Assembly (NCBI GenBank): GCA_030141605.1
Contig: JAQGDQ010000084.1
Location: 545,001 to 605,000, forward strand
Length of the DNA: 60,000 bases
DNA from: Tubiluchus corallicola
Lineage: Eukaryota > Priapulida > Priapulimorpha > Priapulimorphida > Tubiluchidae
Direction of reading: 5' to 3'
Positions 1 to 13,800 of the stretch are shown one piece after another. The position numbers and the translations under genes were made by a program. The notes under the pieces were generated by a model. The model made no database searches, was not told the origin of the DNA, and saw only the letters and a list, made by a program, of their open reading frames with translations. The stretch's first letter is position 1, and each line of letters opens with the position of its first letter.

Positions 1-265
1 AATATTTGAATTTTTTGGGTAATCACAATTACAAATCGCACCATACACACACTGATTATAAACATACAATTACACACATCTTCAGCGCTACAAAAAAACC
101 TATACCACGTTATCAAGAACACAAATCAAGCTCAACAATTTAAACCAAAGATACAACATCAAACCTTGATGTAAAAACCCGATGGTAAAACATGAATATA
201 CATAAACACAAATTTAGTTGCATACACATAATTATAGTACTTAGTTTACATAAGCGATGTTAGTT

Positions 266-291
266 GTATATATATATATATATATATGTAT

Positions 292-334
<43 letters not shown>
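266..334. repeat. (TA)n microsatellite
   Basis: About 70 bases of nearly pure TA, interrupted by TGTATATACATG. Confidence 0.95.
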
Positions 335-337
<3 letters not shown>

Positions 338-429
338 CATTTTTTAATCTATAATAATTGAAATAGACAGTTTGCCAAAAACTGTCTGTGAACTATGAAC
401 TTAATTTACACTACCATGGTGTAGAAATT

Positions 430-713
430 TTCAGCCCTATTTACTTGAAAATTATGACGTAACTGGGAGACTTCGTAACTTTTCGTAAGCGCATTATGAC
501 TTTCCGTAAGTTTTTCGGACTTATTCAGACGTGCAGCTTACCTAACCTTCTTGCAAAAATATCGCAATGTTCAGTCCATGAATGACGTCATTGGTGGAAG
601 AATGGGCGCTCTAACTGGGAGCGTTTAAGCGTGAAATGATTGCGATTCTAAAGTGATTTTACTAATTACACCAGGCGCTTATCACACTTTTATTACTGAA
701 TCCTTCTAACAGT
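430..713 (+). repeat. Dispersed repeat family E, copy 1
   Basis: Matches the reverse complement of 35962-36299. Shared blocks include GGGAGACTTCGT, TTTCGTAAGCG and the end CACTTTTATTACT. Divergence with short gaps suggests an old non-autonomous element. Precise ends and a target duplication were not resolved. Confidence 0.65.
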
Positions 714-1834
714 TTTCGCGGTCGAAGAAATTTCGCAGGTCACATGCACATGAATCAACGTCTGGCACACGCAGCGTCTGGAAATTCCTCTTCTGTCTTA
801 GCTCAGAATTATTGATTTTTTGTCTCACTTTTTGCTTGATAAAAGTTGACCCAGCAAAATTCGACTGCTTGCTTATTTAAACACTTATCTGTTTTTACTA
901 TAAGGAGTTAATCAGTAAAAGGTGGCTTCAGAATGACTCAGCTATCGTACATTTCACTTTCCTGTTAGCAGTTTTTATATTTGTTTTTACTTTCTTTGCA
1001 AGGGATTCCCGTCTGTTTAAAAGCGTGTTTAATTATCGCTTAAAACTTTTTTCTGCTCAATGGCGTATCTATAATTGGGGTTTTGTGTCGTAAAGTCTCA
1101 ATTTCGCCTTGTCGGAAAATAAAGGAAAACCGGATGATTGTGTTCAGAATAAAGAATGCTCTAAAATATTGAAAACTACAATAGGTTATTTTAAATCAAG
1201 GCTTAGCTTAAATAATAATTACCTTGGATACTCAAATTTCGTTAAACTTTCAAAGCTACGCGCGGCTCAGTGATTGGCAGCGGCGGCTTTTTGTCACGTG
1301 GCAGACAAATAGAAGGCGGTACCGTGATAACCATGATCATGAACTGCAGTGTTAGTTTCATGACGTCATATGATGTAAAGCCCATTTTTCGTGGCAGTAC
1401 GTTTAAGCAGTACTGTAACACCCATGCAAATGTACTTGACGCACAAAGGAAGACGCCTACCATTACACAAACTGTAGTTAGTTTCTGACGTAAGCAATAG
1501 CTGTCTTCGTTTGCCGTTAATTAACTTTCTAAGCTAATTATTCAAATATAAGGAACAATTGTTAACTTTTATAGGCAAGAGACTGTATATTTTGCACAGT
1601 AAATTAAAGTGAGATTGAATCTAAACAAGTGTCTCGTCTTCCTTTAACATACATGTTATACGTGAAATTTTAACTCGAAATGTTTTACTATTATGCTGTT
1701 TTACTGGTTCAACCCCGAGTTTGCACGTTAGTGTTACAAAGCTAAGGCACTCTGTAATGTTTCTGGCTTCCCTATTGTACTGGCTTCGTGTTTTTCTTCA
1801 CTCTGGTGTTAATGTGTTCTTGTTGTATTTACAG

Positions 1835-1877
1835 TGAACAAGATTGGCAGGAGGAATGCGACGAGAGACTTAGAAAT
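1835..1877 (+). CDS. LMO7: Exon 1 of window: last helix of CH domain
   Basis: This 43-nt exon follows TATTTACAG and precedes the donor GTAAGTAA. It starts with the third base of a codon and ends in phase 0. It encodes (x)EQDWQEECDERLRN. Joined to the next exon it reads DERLRN-VTVTIYWLG, matching the end of the CH domain in LMO7/LIMCH1, where a basic LxN segment runs into VTIYWLG. That agreement is why I accept such a short exon. Earlier CH exons must lie before the window. The neighbouring downstream sequence is an unusual acceptor-like minisatellite (1888-2012). Confidence 0.8.
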
Positions 1878-4800
1878 GTAAGTAATGTCTTTCTACAGGG
1901 TGTACCTCATTTTCTACAGGGTGTAACTCGTTTTCTGCAGAGTGTCCCTCATTTTCTGCATGGTGTCCCTCATTTTCTACAGGGTGTCCCTCCTTTTCTA
2001 CGTGATGTCCTATAATAATTTTCGGTAATTAAATAATAGCTTACAAATTTAATTAAAGAACGGCGAGCCCAACCGTTGATGACATCACAGCTGAACATAA
2101 TTTCGGTGTTGAAACATTACATGGTTTCAACAGCACAAACTTCGGGTGAGCGTGTTTACGAAAGCAAAAATTGAAGTACTGCGCAAGTGTAAGATATTCA
2201 GTGTGTTGTACTAAAACTAGGTAAGTTTTAAGATGAAAATTCAAATTTCAAATTTACCACTGTGCTCACGCGTGAGCTGTCGAACATACACATACAAACT
2301 AACACATCTGAACTGAGTGGTACAGTACCTGTGTTTCCGAGATTCAGCTCTGGTGCCCGTCTGACTGGCGAATGGTGAAATGCATGTAAGAGTGAAGAAC
2401 TAGTGGCACGAACACGAAATTACCATTCTGTAGTAATAATTCTTTCAAATACGTTATTCTTGAAAAAAAGGTGTTTCCTTTCAATATTTTACATATTAGA
2501 TTGTTTTGAGCTTTAGCCTAAGATTGGGTCCGGTTTTCGTTTAACTGAGATTAGACTGATACTGCGCGTTTATTGATCTGTAAAAACAGAGTGAATTGTT
2601 GTGCGTAAATACCTGTACGGATTAAACAGGTATGGTGCAATTAAAATCAGTCGACGGTATACAGGTGTAAATAAAAGTTCGTTGGCGTTTTTACCTTGCC
2701 GGGAGTGGATTTCTTCCTTGTAATTTTCTTATCAGAACTGACAAAGTCGCGACACCGTCCGGTCTGTGATGTTGGCCTTTTTACGTGTCCGTACATTTGC
2801 TTAGTGTAAGTGGTTATGCTCTCTCTGTTTTACAGAGAAAATGTTGTCCAACTTTGCCCTTTTTAGGTGTCCGTACATTAGCTCAGTGTAAGTCGTTATG
2901 CTCTCTCTGTTTTACAGAGAAAATGTTGTCCAACTTTGCCCTTTTTAGGTGTCCGTACATTAGCTCAGTGTAAGTCGTTATGCTCTCTCTGTTTTACAGA
3001 GAAAATGTTGTCCAACTTTGCCCTTTTTAGGTGTCCGTACATTAGCTCAGTGTAAGTCGTTATGCTCTCTATGTTTACAGAGAAAATGTTGTCCAACTGT
3101 GCCCTATCTCATTATATAGTAATCTGTCTAAAAGCGGAAATTAAAATTTGGCATTTACTAATTTAATTTTGATTACCTTTTTTCCGGCGATAAATTGACA
3201 GTCATTAAACTTTATTTTTTGTTTCTGCTATAGATTCGTGGAATGTACTTCCTCTTTGAATTCGTAATAGCCTGTTCTTATCGCCATTTAAATTACGTCA
3301 AAGAAAACACTTGGGTTTCAGCAAACGCCCCAAGTATTATTCTTATAGTGATCGTAGATTAGCTGTCTCCGTGTCACAAGCACACATTTGTATGAAGAAA
3401 TTAATTCAGCGCATTACTCTTTGTGTTGTAATAATTTACCCACATGTTAGATTTATTACAATTTTATTACTATCAACCAGTGGAATAAAGTTTCAGATTT
3501 ATTACAATTTTATTACAATCAACCAGTGGAATAAAGTTTCAGATTTATTACCGTTTTATTACAATCAACCAGTGGAATAAAGTTTCAAATTTATTACATT
3601 TTTATTACAATCAACCAGTGGAATAAAGTTTCAGTTTTATTACATTTTTATTACAATCAACCAGTGTGATAACGTTTCAGATTTAATACATTTTTATTAC
3701 AATCAACCAGTGTGATAAAGTTTCAGATTTATTACATTTTTATTACAGTCAACCAGTGGAATAAAGTTACAGATTTATTACAATTTCATTACAATCAACC
3801 AGTGGAGTAAAGTTTCAGATTTATTGCATTTTTATTGCAATCAACCAGTAGAATAAAATTTCAGATTTATTACATTTTTATTGCAATCAACCAGTGGAAT
3901 GAAGTTTCAGATTTATTACATTTTTATTACAATCAACCAGTGGGATAAAGTTACAGATTTATTACAATTTCATTACAATCAACCAGTGGAGTAAAGTTTC
4001 AGATTTATTGCATTTTTATTGCAATCAACCAGTGGAATAAAGTTTCAGTTTTATGACATTTTTATTACAATCAACCAGTGTGATAAAGTTTCAGATTTAA
4101 TACATTTTAATTACAAACAACCAGTGTGATAAAGTTTCAGATTTATTACATTTTTATTACAATCAACCAGTGGAATAAAGTTACAGATTTATTACAATTT
4201 CATTACAATCAACCAGTGGGGTAAAGTTTCAGATTTATTGCATTTTTATTGCAATCAACCAGTGGAATAAAGTTTCAGATTTATTACATTTTTATTGCAA
4301 TCAACCAGTGGAATGAAGTTTCAGATTTATTACATTTTTATTACAATCAACCAGTGGAATAAAGTTTCAGATTTATTACAATTTCATTACAATCAACCAG
4401 TGGAATAAAGTTTCAGATTTATTACATTTTTATTGCAATCAACCAGTGTAATGAAGTTTCAGATTTATTACATTTTTATTACAATCAACCGGTGGGACAA
4501 AGTTTAAGATTTTTTACAATTTTATTACCATCAACCAATGGAATAAAGTTTCAGATTTATTACGATTTTATTACAATCCACCAGTGGAATTAAGTTTCAC
4601 ATTTTTATTATTCTAAAGTCAAGTGCAAACAGCCTGTGGCAATATGGCGTCTGAAGTTCACACGCTATTATATGTCACTTAGTTCAAGTTATTTGTTAAA
4701 ACTGCCTTAGAGATTTTCGTTAAAAGATTTCCCGATGTGCAATAAACTCATAGGTCTATGTGTGAGTTTGGTGTCACGTAGATCTAGTTACTTGCCTTGG

Positions 4801-7800
4801 TAGTATTTGTAATATAATCTATTCTAATCTAATGTAGTCTAATCTATTAGTACGTGTCTCAGCATTCGTAATATAAGCGACTGTTTAATAAGCGATAACA
4901 ATTTTACTCTTTTTGCTGTGCAGTATAATCTAATTTGATTATTGTACGGCTTAGTTCACTCCATTTCGCTCGTCCAGTCCAGTCCATTCACTTCATTCCA
5001 ATTCACTTCAGTCCAGTCTAGTTCATTCCACTCCGTCACTCCATTCCTCCAGTCCAGTTGAGTCCAGTCCAGTTTGCTCAATCACTGCAGTCTCTTAGTC
5101 CAATCCAGTTGACTTCTGTCCAGTCCAGTCCAGTTTGCTCACTCACTGCAGTCTCTTAGTCCAGTCCAGTTCACTTCTGTCCAGTCCAGTCCAATCCAGT
5201 GTATTCCTGTCCAGTCCAGTCCAGTTCAGTCCACTCCGTCACTCCATTCCTCCAGTCCAGTTTGCTCAGTCACTGCAGTCTCTTAGTCCAGTCCGGTTGA
5301 CTTCTGTCCAGTCCAGTCCAGTTTACTCCTGTCCAGTCCAGTTCAGTCCACTCCATCACTCCATTCCTCCAGTCTAGTTGAGTCCAGTCCAGTTTGCTCA
5401 TTCACTGCAGTCTCTTAGTCCAGTCCAGTTTACTTCTGTCCAGTCCAGTCCAGTTCAGTCCAGTTTACTTCTGTCCAGTCCAGGTCAGTCTACTTCGTCA
5501 CTCCATTCCTCCAGTCTAGTTGAGTCCAGTCCAGTTTGCTCAATCACTGCAGTTTCTTAGTCCAGTCCTGTTCACTTCTGTCCAGTCCAGTCCATTTCAC
5601 TTCTGTCCAGTCCATTCCAGTTTTCTTCTGTCCAGTCCAGTCCAGTCCAGTCCAGTTTACTTCTGTCCAGTCCAGTCCAGTTTACTTCTGTCCAGTCCAG
5701 TCCAGTTCACTTCTGTCCAGTTCACTTCTGTCCAGTTCACTTCTGTCCAGTCCAGTCCAGTCCACTCCGTCTCTTCATTCCTCCAGTCCACTCCAGTTCA
5801 TCATCTTAACGGGTAAAGGATTACACACAATAAATTCCTCTGTTGCTCGTAACACTTTCTGTACCACTCACGTTGAAATACAGCAAAAAGTTATGCTCTT
5901 TAAAACTCATAAATTATCCGCTGAGAATGTTGTAACTCTGAGCAGGAATGCCTATAAAATTGCAGTTTTGGACTGGAGTAGCTCATTAAACAGCTTTTAA
6001 ACTGCTGAATGTGTTTGTTCACAACAAAATTAAAATACCGCCTTTCCATGCATAAACAGTCACAGTTGCATAGAGTTAATTGTCGTGTTGCGGAAATAAG
6101 TTTTGAATTTTGAAAACCAGAGTAAGGCTTGATCGAATTGCGATCTGTGATAATTTATGCAATAACTGAAATTAAATGACAAGGATTACGTAAATCAAAA
6201 ATTACAATAAATGAAATGAAATGTTTTTCATATTTATCAAATTTTGCTCGAATCAGAAACGCAAAGTCTACCTTCTGATGATTGACATTGTTAACTCTTT
6301 ACCAAATAACAATGGCCATATGAATAACCTGATGTGGTGTCCTCAACTTGGGCCATCCCAGATCCTTGGATGGCTGATTCTTGCTCATTTTAAAAGAAAA
6401 CTGAACCCAATCTTAAATTGTAGGTCAAAACAACCTACTCTTTAAAATATTGAAAGGAAACATAACTATTTTTCAAGAATGACCTGCGTGAATGAATTAT
6501 TACCACACAAACACAATTTCACTTTTGCGCCATTAGTTCTTCGCTGTTACATGCATTTCGCCATTCGCTAGTTAGACTGCTACTAGCGCCTGCATTTTGG
6601 AAACGCATTGTACAAGAACAGGTGCTGTTCCTCTCAGTTCACATGTGTTAGTTTGTGACGTACTGCACACGTTCGACAGTTCATGCATGAGCAATACGAA
6701 TTTTTATCTTAAAACTTGCCTGGTTTTAGTACAACACACTGAATATCTTACAGGAGTACTGCACTTTAATTTTCGCTTTCTCAAATGCGTGCAACACGCT
6801 TGTGGGATATTTTTGCTCTTGAAAATTATGTTAGTTTGTGATGTCATCAATAGTTGGGTAAACCCTTTATTTCATTAAATTTTTTAATCTATTATTTGAT
6901 TATCAGAAATGCTTTTGCAATATTAATTGTGTTCAAATGTATACTTTTTATCGGACTTGAAAATTGGGTAGTATATGAAAGATCATCCTGTCTTCCTTTA
7001 AGCAATTCTGTATAGAGCCATTGCTAAAACCTTGATTTCGTTTTATCGCTACAAATTTGTGAATTCTACTCCTTTAAAAAACATTTGGATTCCTCTTAAA
7101 TCTTTATCAACTGTCATATTAAAATGTAATTTAAAATTGTAATTATGTAAGTAAGTACAGTTTCTGTACTTAGTAATGTTAGTGAAATGTAACTATTAGT
7201 TACAATTCAAGCTACTCTTATTCTAATTTAGTTAGTTTTAGTAATCTACATTAAGATGTCTGTACAATTTTTTATTAACATCATTTGTTTTCAAACACAC
7301 CTGTACAGTTAAGTTACATAAGTGGTTCCGTTAAAAAGAATTAGTAGACTGGTAGCAAAGTAAAAATAAGTATTAAACAGTGACAACAACAACAGCAACA
7401 ACAACATCAACAGCAACAACAACAACAACAGCAGCAACAGCCACCACCACCACAACAACAGCAGCAACAACAACAAGAACAGCAACGACAAAAAGACACA
7501 GATTCTGACTGTTAAACTTTTGAGGTTTGAAGCGAATAAGTATCTACTAGGTGCTCTGAAACTTTGTAACAATTTCACTCTTCACCCACTTCACTTTTAA
7601 CCTTTACAAAGAAAAAACTTTTATGGATGAAAACCGAAAATACGTTTAACCATAAACTCATTTCGCTAATAAAACTGTATTAAATTGCCTTTTAATGAGA
7701 AAAATGTGTTACTCTGTTAGAGATATTGGATGATTAGATACTGCATACTGTTGTGGATGAATAAATCCATGAATCCACTTCAATGAATCCATTTTTTATT

Positions 7801-10800
7801 ACTTTTTTTTATCAAACTTCCAGGTTACTGTGACAATCTATTGGCTAGGAGTTGCTTGCAGACAAATAGAATCATTTGAACGTAGACCAAAGCTAGACTT
7901 CAGTGCCTTTACTAGTTTATTCAAGTATAAGCCTACTGCTGTGGATGAATGAATCCATGAATCCACTTCAATGAATCCGTTTCTTATTACTTTTTTTTAT
8001 CAAACTTCCAGGTTACTGTAACAATCTATTGGCTGGGTGTTGCTTGCAGACAAATAGAATCATTTGAACGTAGAGCAAAACTAGACCTCACTGCCTTTAC
8101 TAGTTTACTCAAATATAAACCTACTGCTGTGGATGAATGATTCCATGAATCCACTTCAATGAATCCGTTTCTTATTACTTTTTTTTATCAAACTTCCAGG
8201 TTACTGTAACAATCTATTGGCTGGGTGTTGCTTGCAGACAAATAGAATCATTTGAACGTAGACCAAAGCTAGACCTCAGCGCCTTTACTAGTTTACTCAA
8301 ATATAAACCTTGTGCCAGAAACAGCGGAGTTTCTTCCAGTGAACATCATATTGAAAGGAGAACTCACAGCCCTTCTCACCACAACAGGTATACAAATGTA
8401 TATAGTACTTGTTAGAGATATTTCTGTATTTTTAATTTGGTCATAAAATTCTCTTGGCTTCTTGCATTTCTGAGTTTTAAAAGAGAAACAGAGGAAATCT
8501 TTCACCTCGTATAGTCGTAAATTCGTTCTGTCTCTAGCGCACCACACAGTTTGGAACGCAAATTGGTAAATTCTTGTTAAGTAGTTTCTTATTGTCCACA
8601 GCATTAAACGTTAATAAGCCTTTTTACAGTTTCAGCGATTGATGATGATAGTGACACTGTCAAAGGTGAAAGGTTCAGTGTACTGGACAATGCATTTGTG
8701 TACACTTGACAACGTCTTGGCAGCCCATGCTATTGTGATAGTAACAGTTTTAACAGCTAACTAAAACCTTACCTAGTTCATTTTTCTTTTTCTTTTTCTC
8801 AAGCAAGATCCTGCTAGTAAATCACTCTACCCACAGACTAATGTATAATTAAGTAAAGTCCACACAAAAGAACTGACGTTACTGAACTGATGTGGGAGAC
8901 GGCTTTGCTTCACCCACATGTCACGTGACAGTTGTAGTTAAGACATGTATACTTAACCTTTGACCAACAGCAAGTGCGCATGCCCACAATGAAATGGTGA
9001 AAAGGCTTATTACAGAAAACTTATTGTTGGATACAGAACTTCGTTAGATTTTAGTGATGTTTGTTATAAAGTTTGGAGTCTTATAACAGGACAGTTTACC
9101 TGGGTTCTGAAGTCTATTACTGTGAGGTGACAGACATCCAGACAAGGTGGTCTGGGTTCTGAAGTCCATTGCTGTGACCTTGCAGACATCCAGACAAGGT
9201 TCTTTGGGTTCTGAAAACTATTATTGTGACCTCGCAGAAATCCAGACAAGGTGGTCTGGGTTCTGAAGTCCATTGCTATGAGCTCACAGACATCCAGACA
9301 AGATGGTCTGGGTTCTGAAGTCCATTGCTATGACCTCGCAGACATCCAGACAGGGTGGTCTGGGTTCTGAAGTCCATTGCTATGAGCTCACAGACATCCA
9401 GACAAGGTGGTCTGGGTTCTGACGTCCGCCACTGTGAGCTCACAGACATCCAGACAGGGTGGTCTGGGTTCTGAAGTCCATTGCTATGACCTCGCAGACA
9501 TCCAGACAGGGTGGTCTGGGTTCTGAAGTCCATTGCTATGAGCTCACAGACACCCAGACAAGGTGATCTGGGTTCTGACGTCCGCTACTGTGAGCTCACA
9601 GACATCCTGACAAAGAAACATTGAGAAAAACTTTTTGCTCTCCTTACTAATTAAAATTCCGTTGTACACTTAGAGCCAGTAAGCAAATGTGCAATTCTCC
9701 TACAGGTGTTACAGGTCTCAGTGGAGGAGTCAGGGGAGGTCAAGATTAACTTGTAAACTTACAAGGGGAATTTCACATGATTCTTACCCTATGCAGATTA
9801 TGTTATTTGCCTGAGCCTAATAAAATTGATGTAAATGTTGGCCTGTAGAAATCAGAAATTTCTTAATAAACAATTGTTTTTTTAACGAACAAATATTGTT
9901 TTTTCACTTACTACATTTGTCATGAACATGGAACCTCTTGATAGATCTGGATCAGCATTATTAAAAGCACAGATTTCATAATACTAGTAGTAGTAGTGGT
10001 AGTGGTAGTGGTAGTGGTAGTAATAATAATAATAGTGAATAATGATAATAATAAATAATAATAATAAGAGTAATAATAATAATAATAATAGTAAATAATG
10101 ATAAGAATAATAAATAATGATAATTATAATAATAAATAATGATAATAATAATAATAATAATAATATAATCATGATTTTAAATTTAATAATTAGATTTTGT
10201 CATCTATAAGTGCGAAAAGTTGAGACGATTAACTGGCATTTCTATTGTAGTGTTCTCAGGGATAGTTCCTATGAGTCAGCTTCCGATAAGCAGGAAGACG
10301 ACATTGGAATAAGGATCATGCCAGGAAAATACAATCGAACACTAGAACTCGAGGCTGGTGAAGTAAGTATATACTAGTATGGCTTGCATATATATATATT
10401 TGTGTGTGTGTGTGCGTGCGTAAAAAAGCATTTCCTTTCCTAAACAATCGTTTCCTAAATATTGCCACATTGCAGTTAAACCATCACAAATTATTTAAAT
10501 TTTTGAAGCTACTGCAGTTTATAAGATTTTAGTTGTACTGTGGATGCGCCCAATCCAAGCAAAGAAACAGGAAAAATTAGCATTGAACTGTTCAATAGAC
10601 CTGCAATTTATTAAAATAACAGATCACAAAAGTGCCTAAAGACGTGCAAACGTTTAATTACTATTTAGACAAAGATGAAAAATTAGATTTATGAAGACTC
10701 AAACACAAATTATTACTTTAATATTCTAGAGACTTCAAGCAATTTCTGACGATTTTAAATTATTAACTAATTATTATATTAAAGTAGATATCGACTTATA

Positions 10801-13800
10801 CTTACTGGTGAGTACTTTTGCTTGACAATATGACTAAATGATTACTAAATTACAACAAAAATTAAGAAATTAATTCATGTTTCACTCAACCGCATGATTA
10901 GCATGGTGAGAACAGAAAATATGACACCGTTGAGAAAGAATAGGCACGATTGATAGGTGGCTATGCTAGTCAACTAAACAAAGCTTAGGTTACGTGACAT
11001 ACTGGCTTCATTTTAAAGCACCTGGATCAAAGTCTGCAAGTTCAAAAACGCAAAATAGTTTTACAATGCGGAATCTAAATCCCATGATAGTGATGTGCAT
11101 GATTATGTAATTTTTCAGGTTCATTAGCTTTAGGTTAATGTATTATATACAGAAAATTTTCGTAGTGCATGTCTATGACACATCCCATTAATTGATTTAC
11201 ATTGAACAGCTTGGGAAGCCAAATTATCTTAAAAACTGTTTGGTTTAGAATGATCTGCACCAGCTGTTGCTGTATGATATTATTCAGTTGTGATGTTCCT
11301 TGTGTCTCTTACAGTCACATAAACCAGCACTTACAGTGAGCAGTGTTATAATACAGGTTGCAGGAAATTTCTGTTTTGTTCAAATTGTAGTGAATCTGAT
11401 GCTATGAAATTTTAAAGCTGTTGTGCCTTCTTGTCGTCCTTTTACTCTGCCACTAGGAGCAGGGATGTATCAAGATTTTACGACGCCCTAGGCTGATAGT
11501 TCTGTCCAGCCTATCTCTATTGTGACTTTGTGGTTGATTATGTAATGAGCTTACCAGATAATTACTTGTGGTTTATTAGAAACACTATTAACCTAGTTTC
11601 TACGTGGTCATTATTAGTTACATGTATTTGCTTAACGCTTATATTCGAGTAGGCTGCTCAACTGCTTGTTGAGTAATACCTTGCACCTGTTTGTTATGTG
11701 GCTTTTAAAAACTATTCTCAGTAACTACCTGTGGTGTGTTATAGAATGTGCCCTTTACATGGATATGAAAGTAAAGACATTTTCTGAGGAGAATAAGATT
11801 TTTTTCTAAAATTTGGTGCCCTAGGTTACTGCCTGGTTAGCCTATTGGTTAATACATCACAGACTAGGGGCGAGCAATTCTCAATGCGAATCGAATTGAT
11901 ATGAATTTTTCACTTTCAAATTCGAATCTAACTGAGTTTGAAGATTTCAAATGCCAGTTGAATTAGAGTTTAGTTCTAAAGATTTTCGAACAAATTTTTG
12001 AATCATCAACGAAAAGCAGTTTTGCAAAGGTAATGCGTATTGCTTGTCTTTTCCTGCAGTAAAACAGTAATAAGTATTACAAAAATTGTGCATATTACTT
12101 GCTGTAGAAAAGTATGTTACTGATAAACAACGTATGTATAGTTGAAGCTGTGAATTGTTTGAATCCATAATCTCAGATTTGATGCGAGTTCAAATAAACA
12201 AAATTGGTTCAAATCGAATTCCTACGTGTGATGTTCATCCTTATCTGTAACCTCTGTGTGTAACATAATTATGAAATTCTTTTATGTAATTGTCAGATGA
12301 ATTGTAATTATAGTTTGTACAACTAACTGAAATTGTACTGTACCATTGTTTTTAAAACTGAATTTGTACCAACTTTTTTTAAAGACTGCAATTATACCAT
12401 TGTTTTTAAAGACTGATATTTTACTGTTGTTTTTAAAGACTGATATTTTACTGTTGTTTTTAAAGACTGAAATTATGCCATTGTTTTAAAGACTGATATT
12501 TTACCATTGTTTTTAAAATCTGAAATTGTACCATTATTTTTAAAGACTGATATCTTACCATTGTATTTAAAGACTGAAATTATACCATTGTTTTTAAAGA
12601 CTGAAATTATGCCATTGTTTTTAAATACCGATATTTTACCATTGTTTTTAAAGACTGGTATTTTACCATCGTTTTTAAAGACTGAAATTATACCATTGTT
12701 TTTAAAGACTCAAATTATACCATTGTTTTTAAAGACTGATATTTTACCATTGTTTTTAAAAACTGAAATTATACCATTGCTTTTAAAGACTGATACACAA
12801 GGAAGTCTTCCATCTCCTGGTGTTATCCATTCACCGGCTAGCAGCCAATGTGAGAGTGTAGGAGCAGCGGTCAACAATAGCTATAGCAACCATTCCCGGA
12901 CCATGTCAAATGTATCAAATGAAAGTGGCTCATCTGGCATTCCGTCGGCACCTTCCAGCAGGTGGCTCTGATTTCCTACATTGTTGTGTCAGGCTGTTGT
13001 TTAAAATGCCCGTTACTGTGACATTTTCTTGTTGTTGATAACACAGTACTTCCAAAATTGCCAATTTTAGTGCTGTAGTTATATTTTACAATTTTATGTA
13101 AAATTACTGAGAATTTGTTCTCAAACTATGTTTCCTGTGTAACTGTCATTGGATGTTTTAAATATTTAATTTTCTCACTAACATTCTGAGTGTTTCTGTA
13201 TTTTAATATCCCTGAGTTATTCATTGAGAGTATAATTTCGGATAATAAGTAATATCGTTTATTTTTCGCAGTAATAAGGAAGTAGAAATACCGACTCGTA
13301 ACCTGCGTAGAGCGTCAGCGCCAACCAGTCTTGTTAATCCACTGCGGTTTGTAAAAACCCCAGAGTCTAATTTAAAGCAGAAAGCCATTGAGCAGATAAA
13401 GCTGGTTGAACAAGTAAAGAAGAATAAAGAAGTTAAAGTCGAGGAAACTGATTGGCAGTCGGTAAGTTTGGCTTCCTTGTGTGTCAAGTTATGTTAAGTA
13501 ACCAGTGGCGGCTTGTAGTTAAATTTAGTGGGGGCGCTGCTTCAGAAAATTTTTAGCCATTGTTTTTATATTGTGTAAAACGAAACAAACATATATATAA
13601 ACTTACACTTACACAACAGGATCAGCACTGTGTGAGCGACAGTGCTTTTTCTATTTAGCATGCAGCTTCTTATCTTGGGCATGCACACAACAGCCAAACA
13701 CCGTGTCGCTGGAACTGTGATGCGCACAGTTCCCTAAAAGAATTTTTGTAATTTTTTTCTTCAACTGGGGAAAGGCTACTGACATTAAGCTCAAGGATTA

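Larger units (their letters stand above)
1..1834 (+). other. Intron upstream of the first visible exon
   Basis: No coding exon is recognisable. It contains a TA microsatellite (266-334) and one copy of a dispersed repeat (430-713). The 3' end supplies the acceptor TGTATTTACAG used by the next exon. The small ORFs here look random. Confidence 0.6.
1878..8199 (+). other. Intron 1, repeat-filled
   Basis: A 6.3-kb intron holding, in order, a 24-bp array, a MITE remnant, an 82-bp array, a 46-bp array, a CCAGT satellite, a 612-bp MITE, a CAA run and two truncated copies of the next exon. Nothing is recognised in 4610-4960, 5815-6385 or 7005-7380. Confidence 0.6.
8388..10250 (+). other. Intron 2
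   Basis: Contains a family B MITE, a 52-bp minisatellite and a trinucleotide tract, described separately. The remainder (8390-8612, 9613-9980) shows nothing recognisable. Confidence 0.6.
10363..12788 (+). other. Intron 3
   Basis: A short TA/TG run lies at 10387-10424, a dispersed repeat at 11459-11870 and the exon-boundary minisatellite at 12341-12788. I recognise nothing in 10430-11455 or 11880-12335. Confidence 0.6.

Noticed and set aside
1242-1488. Overlapping short ORFs on both strands near 1240-1490
   Set aside because: No domain, no splice context and no array. The slightly higher GC alone is not evidence for a gene.
5135-6000. Ser/Val/Pro-rich ORFs
   Set aside because: Translation of the CCAGT satellite.
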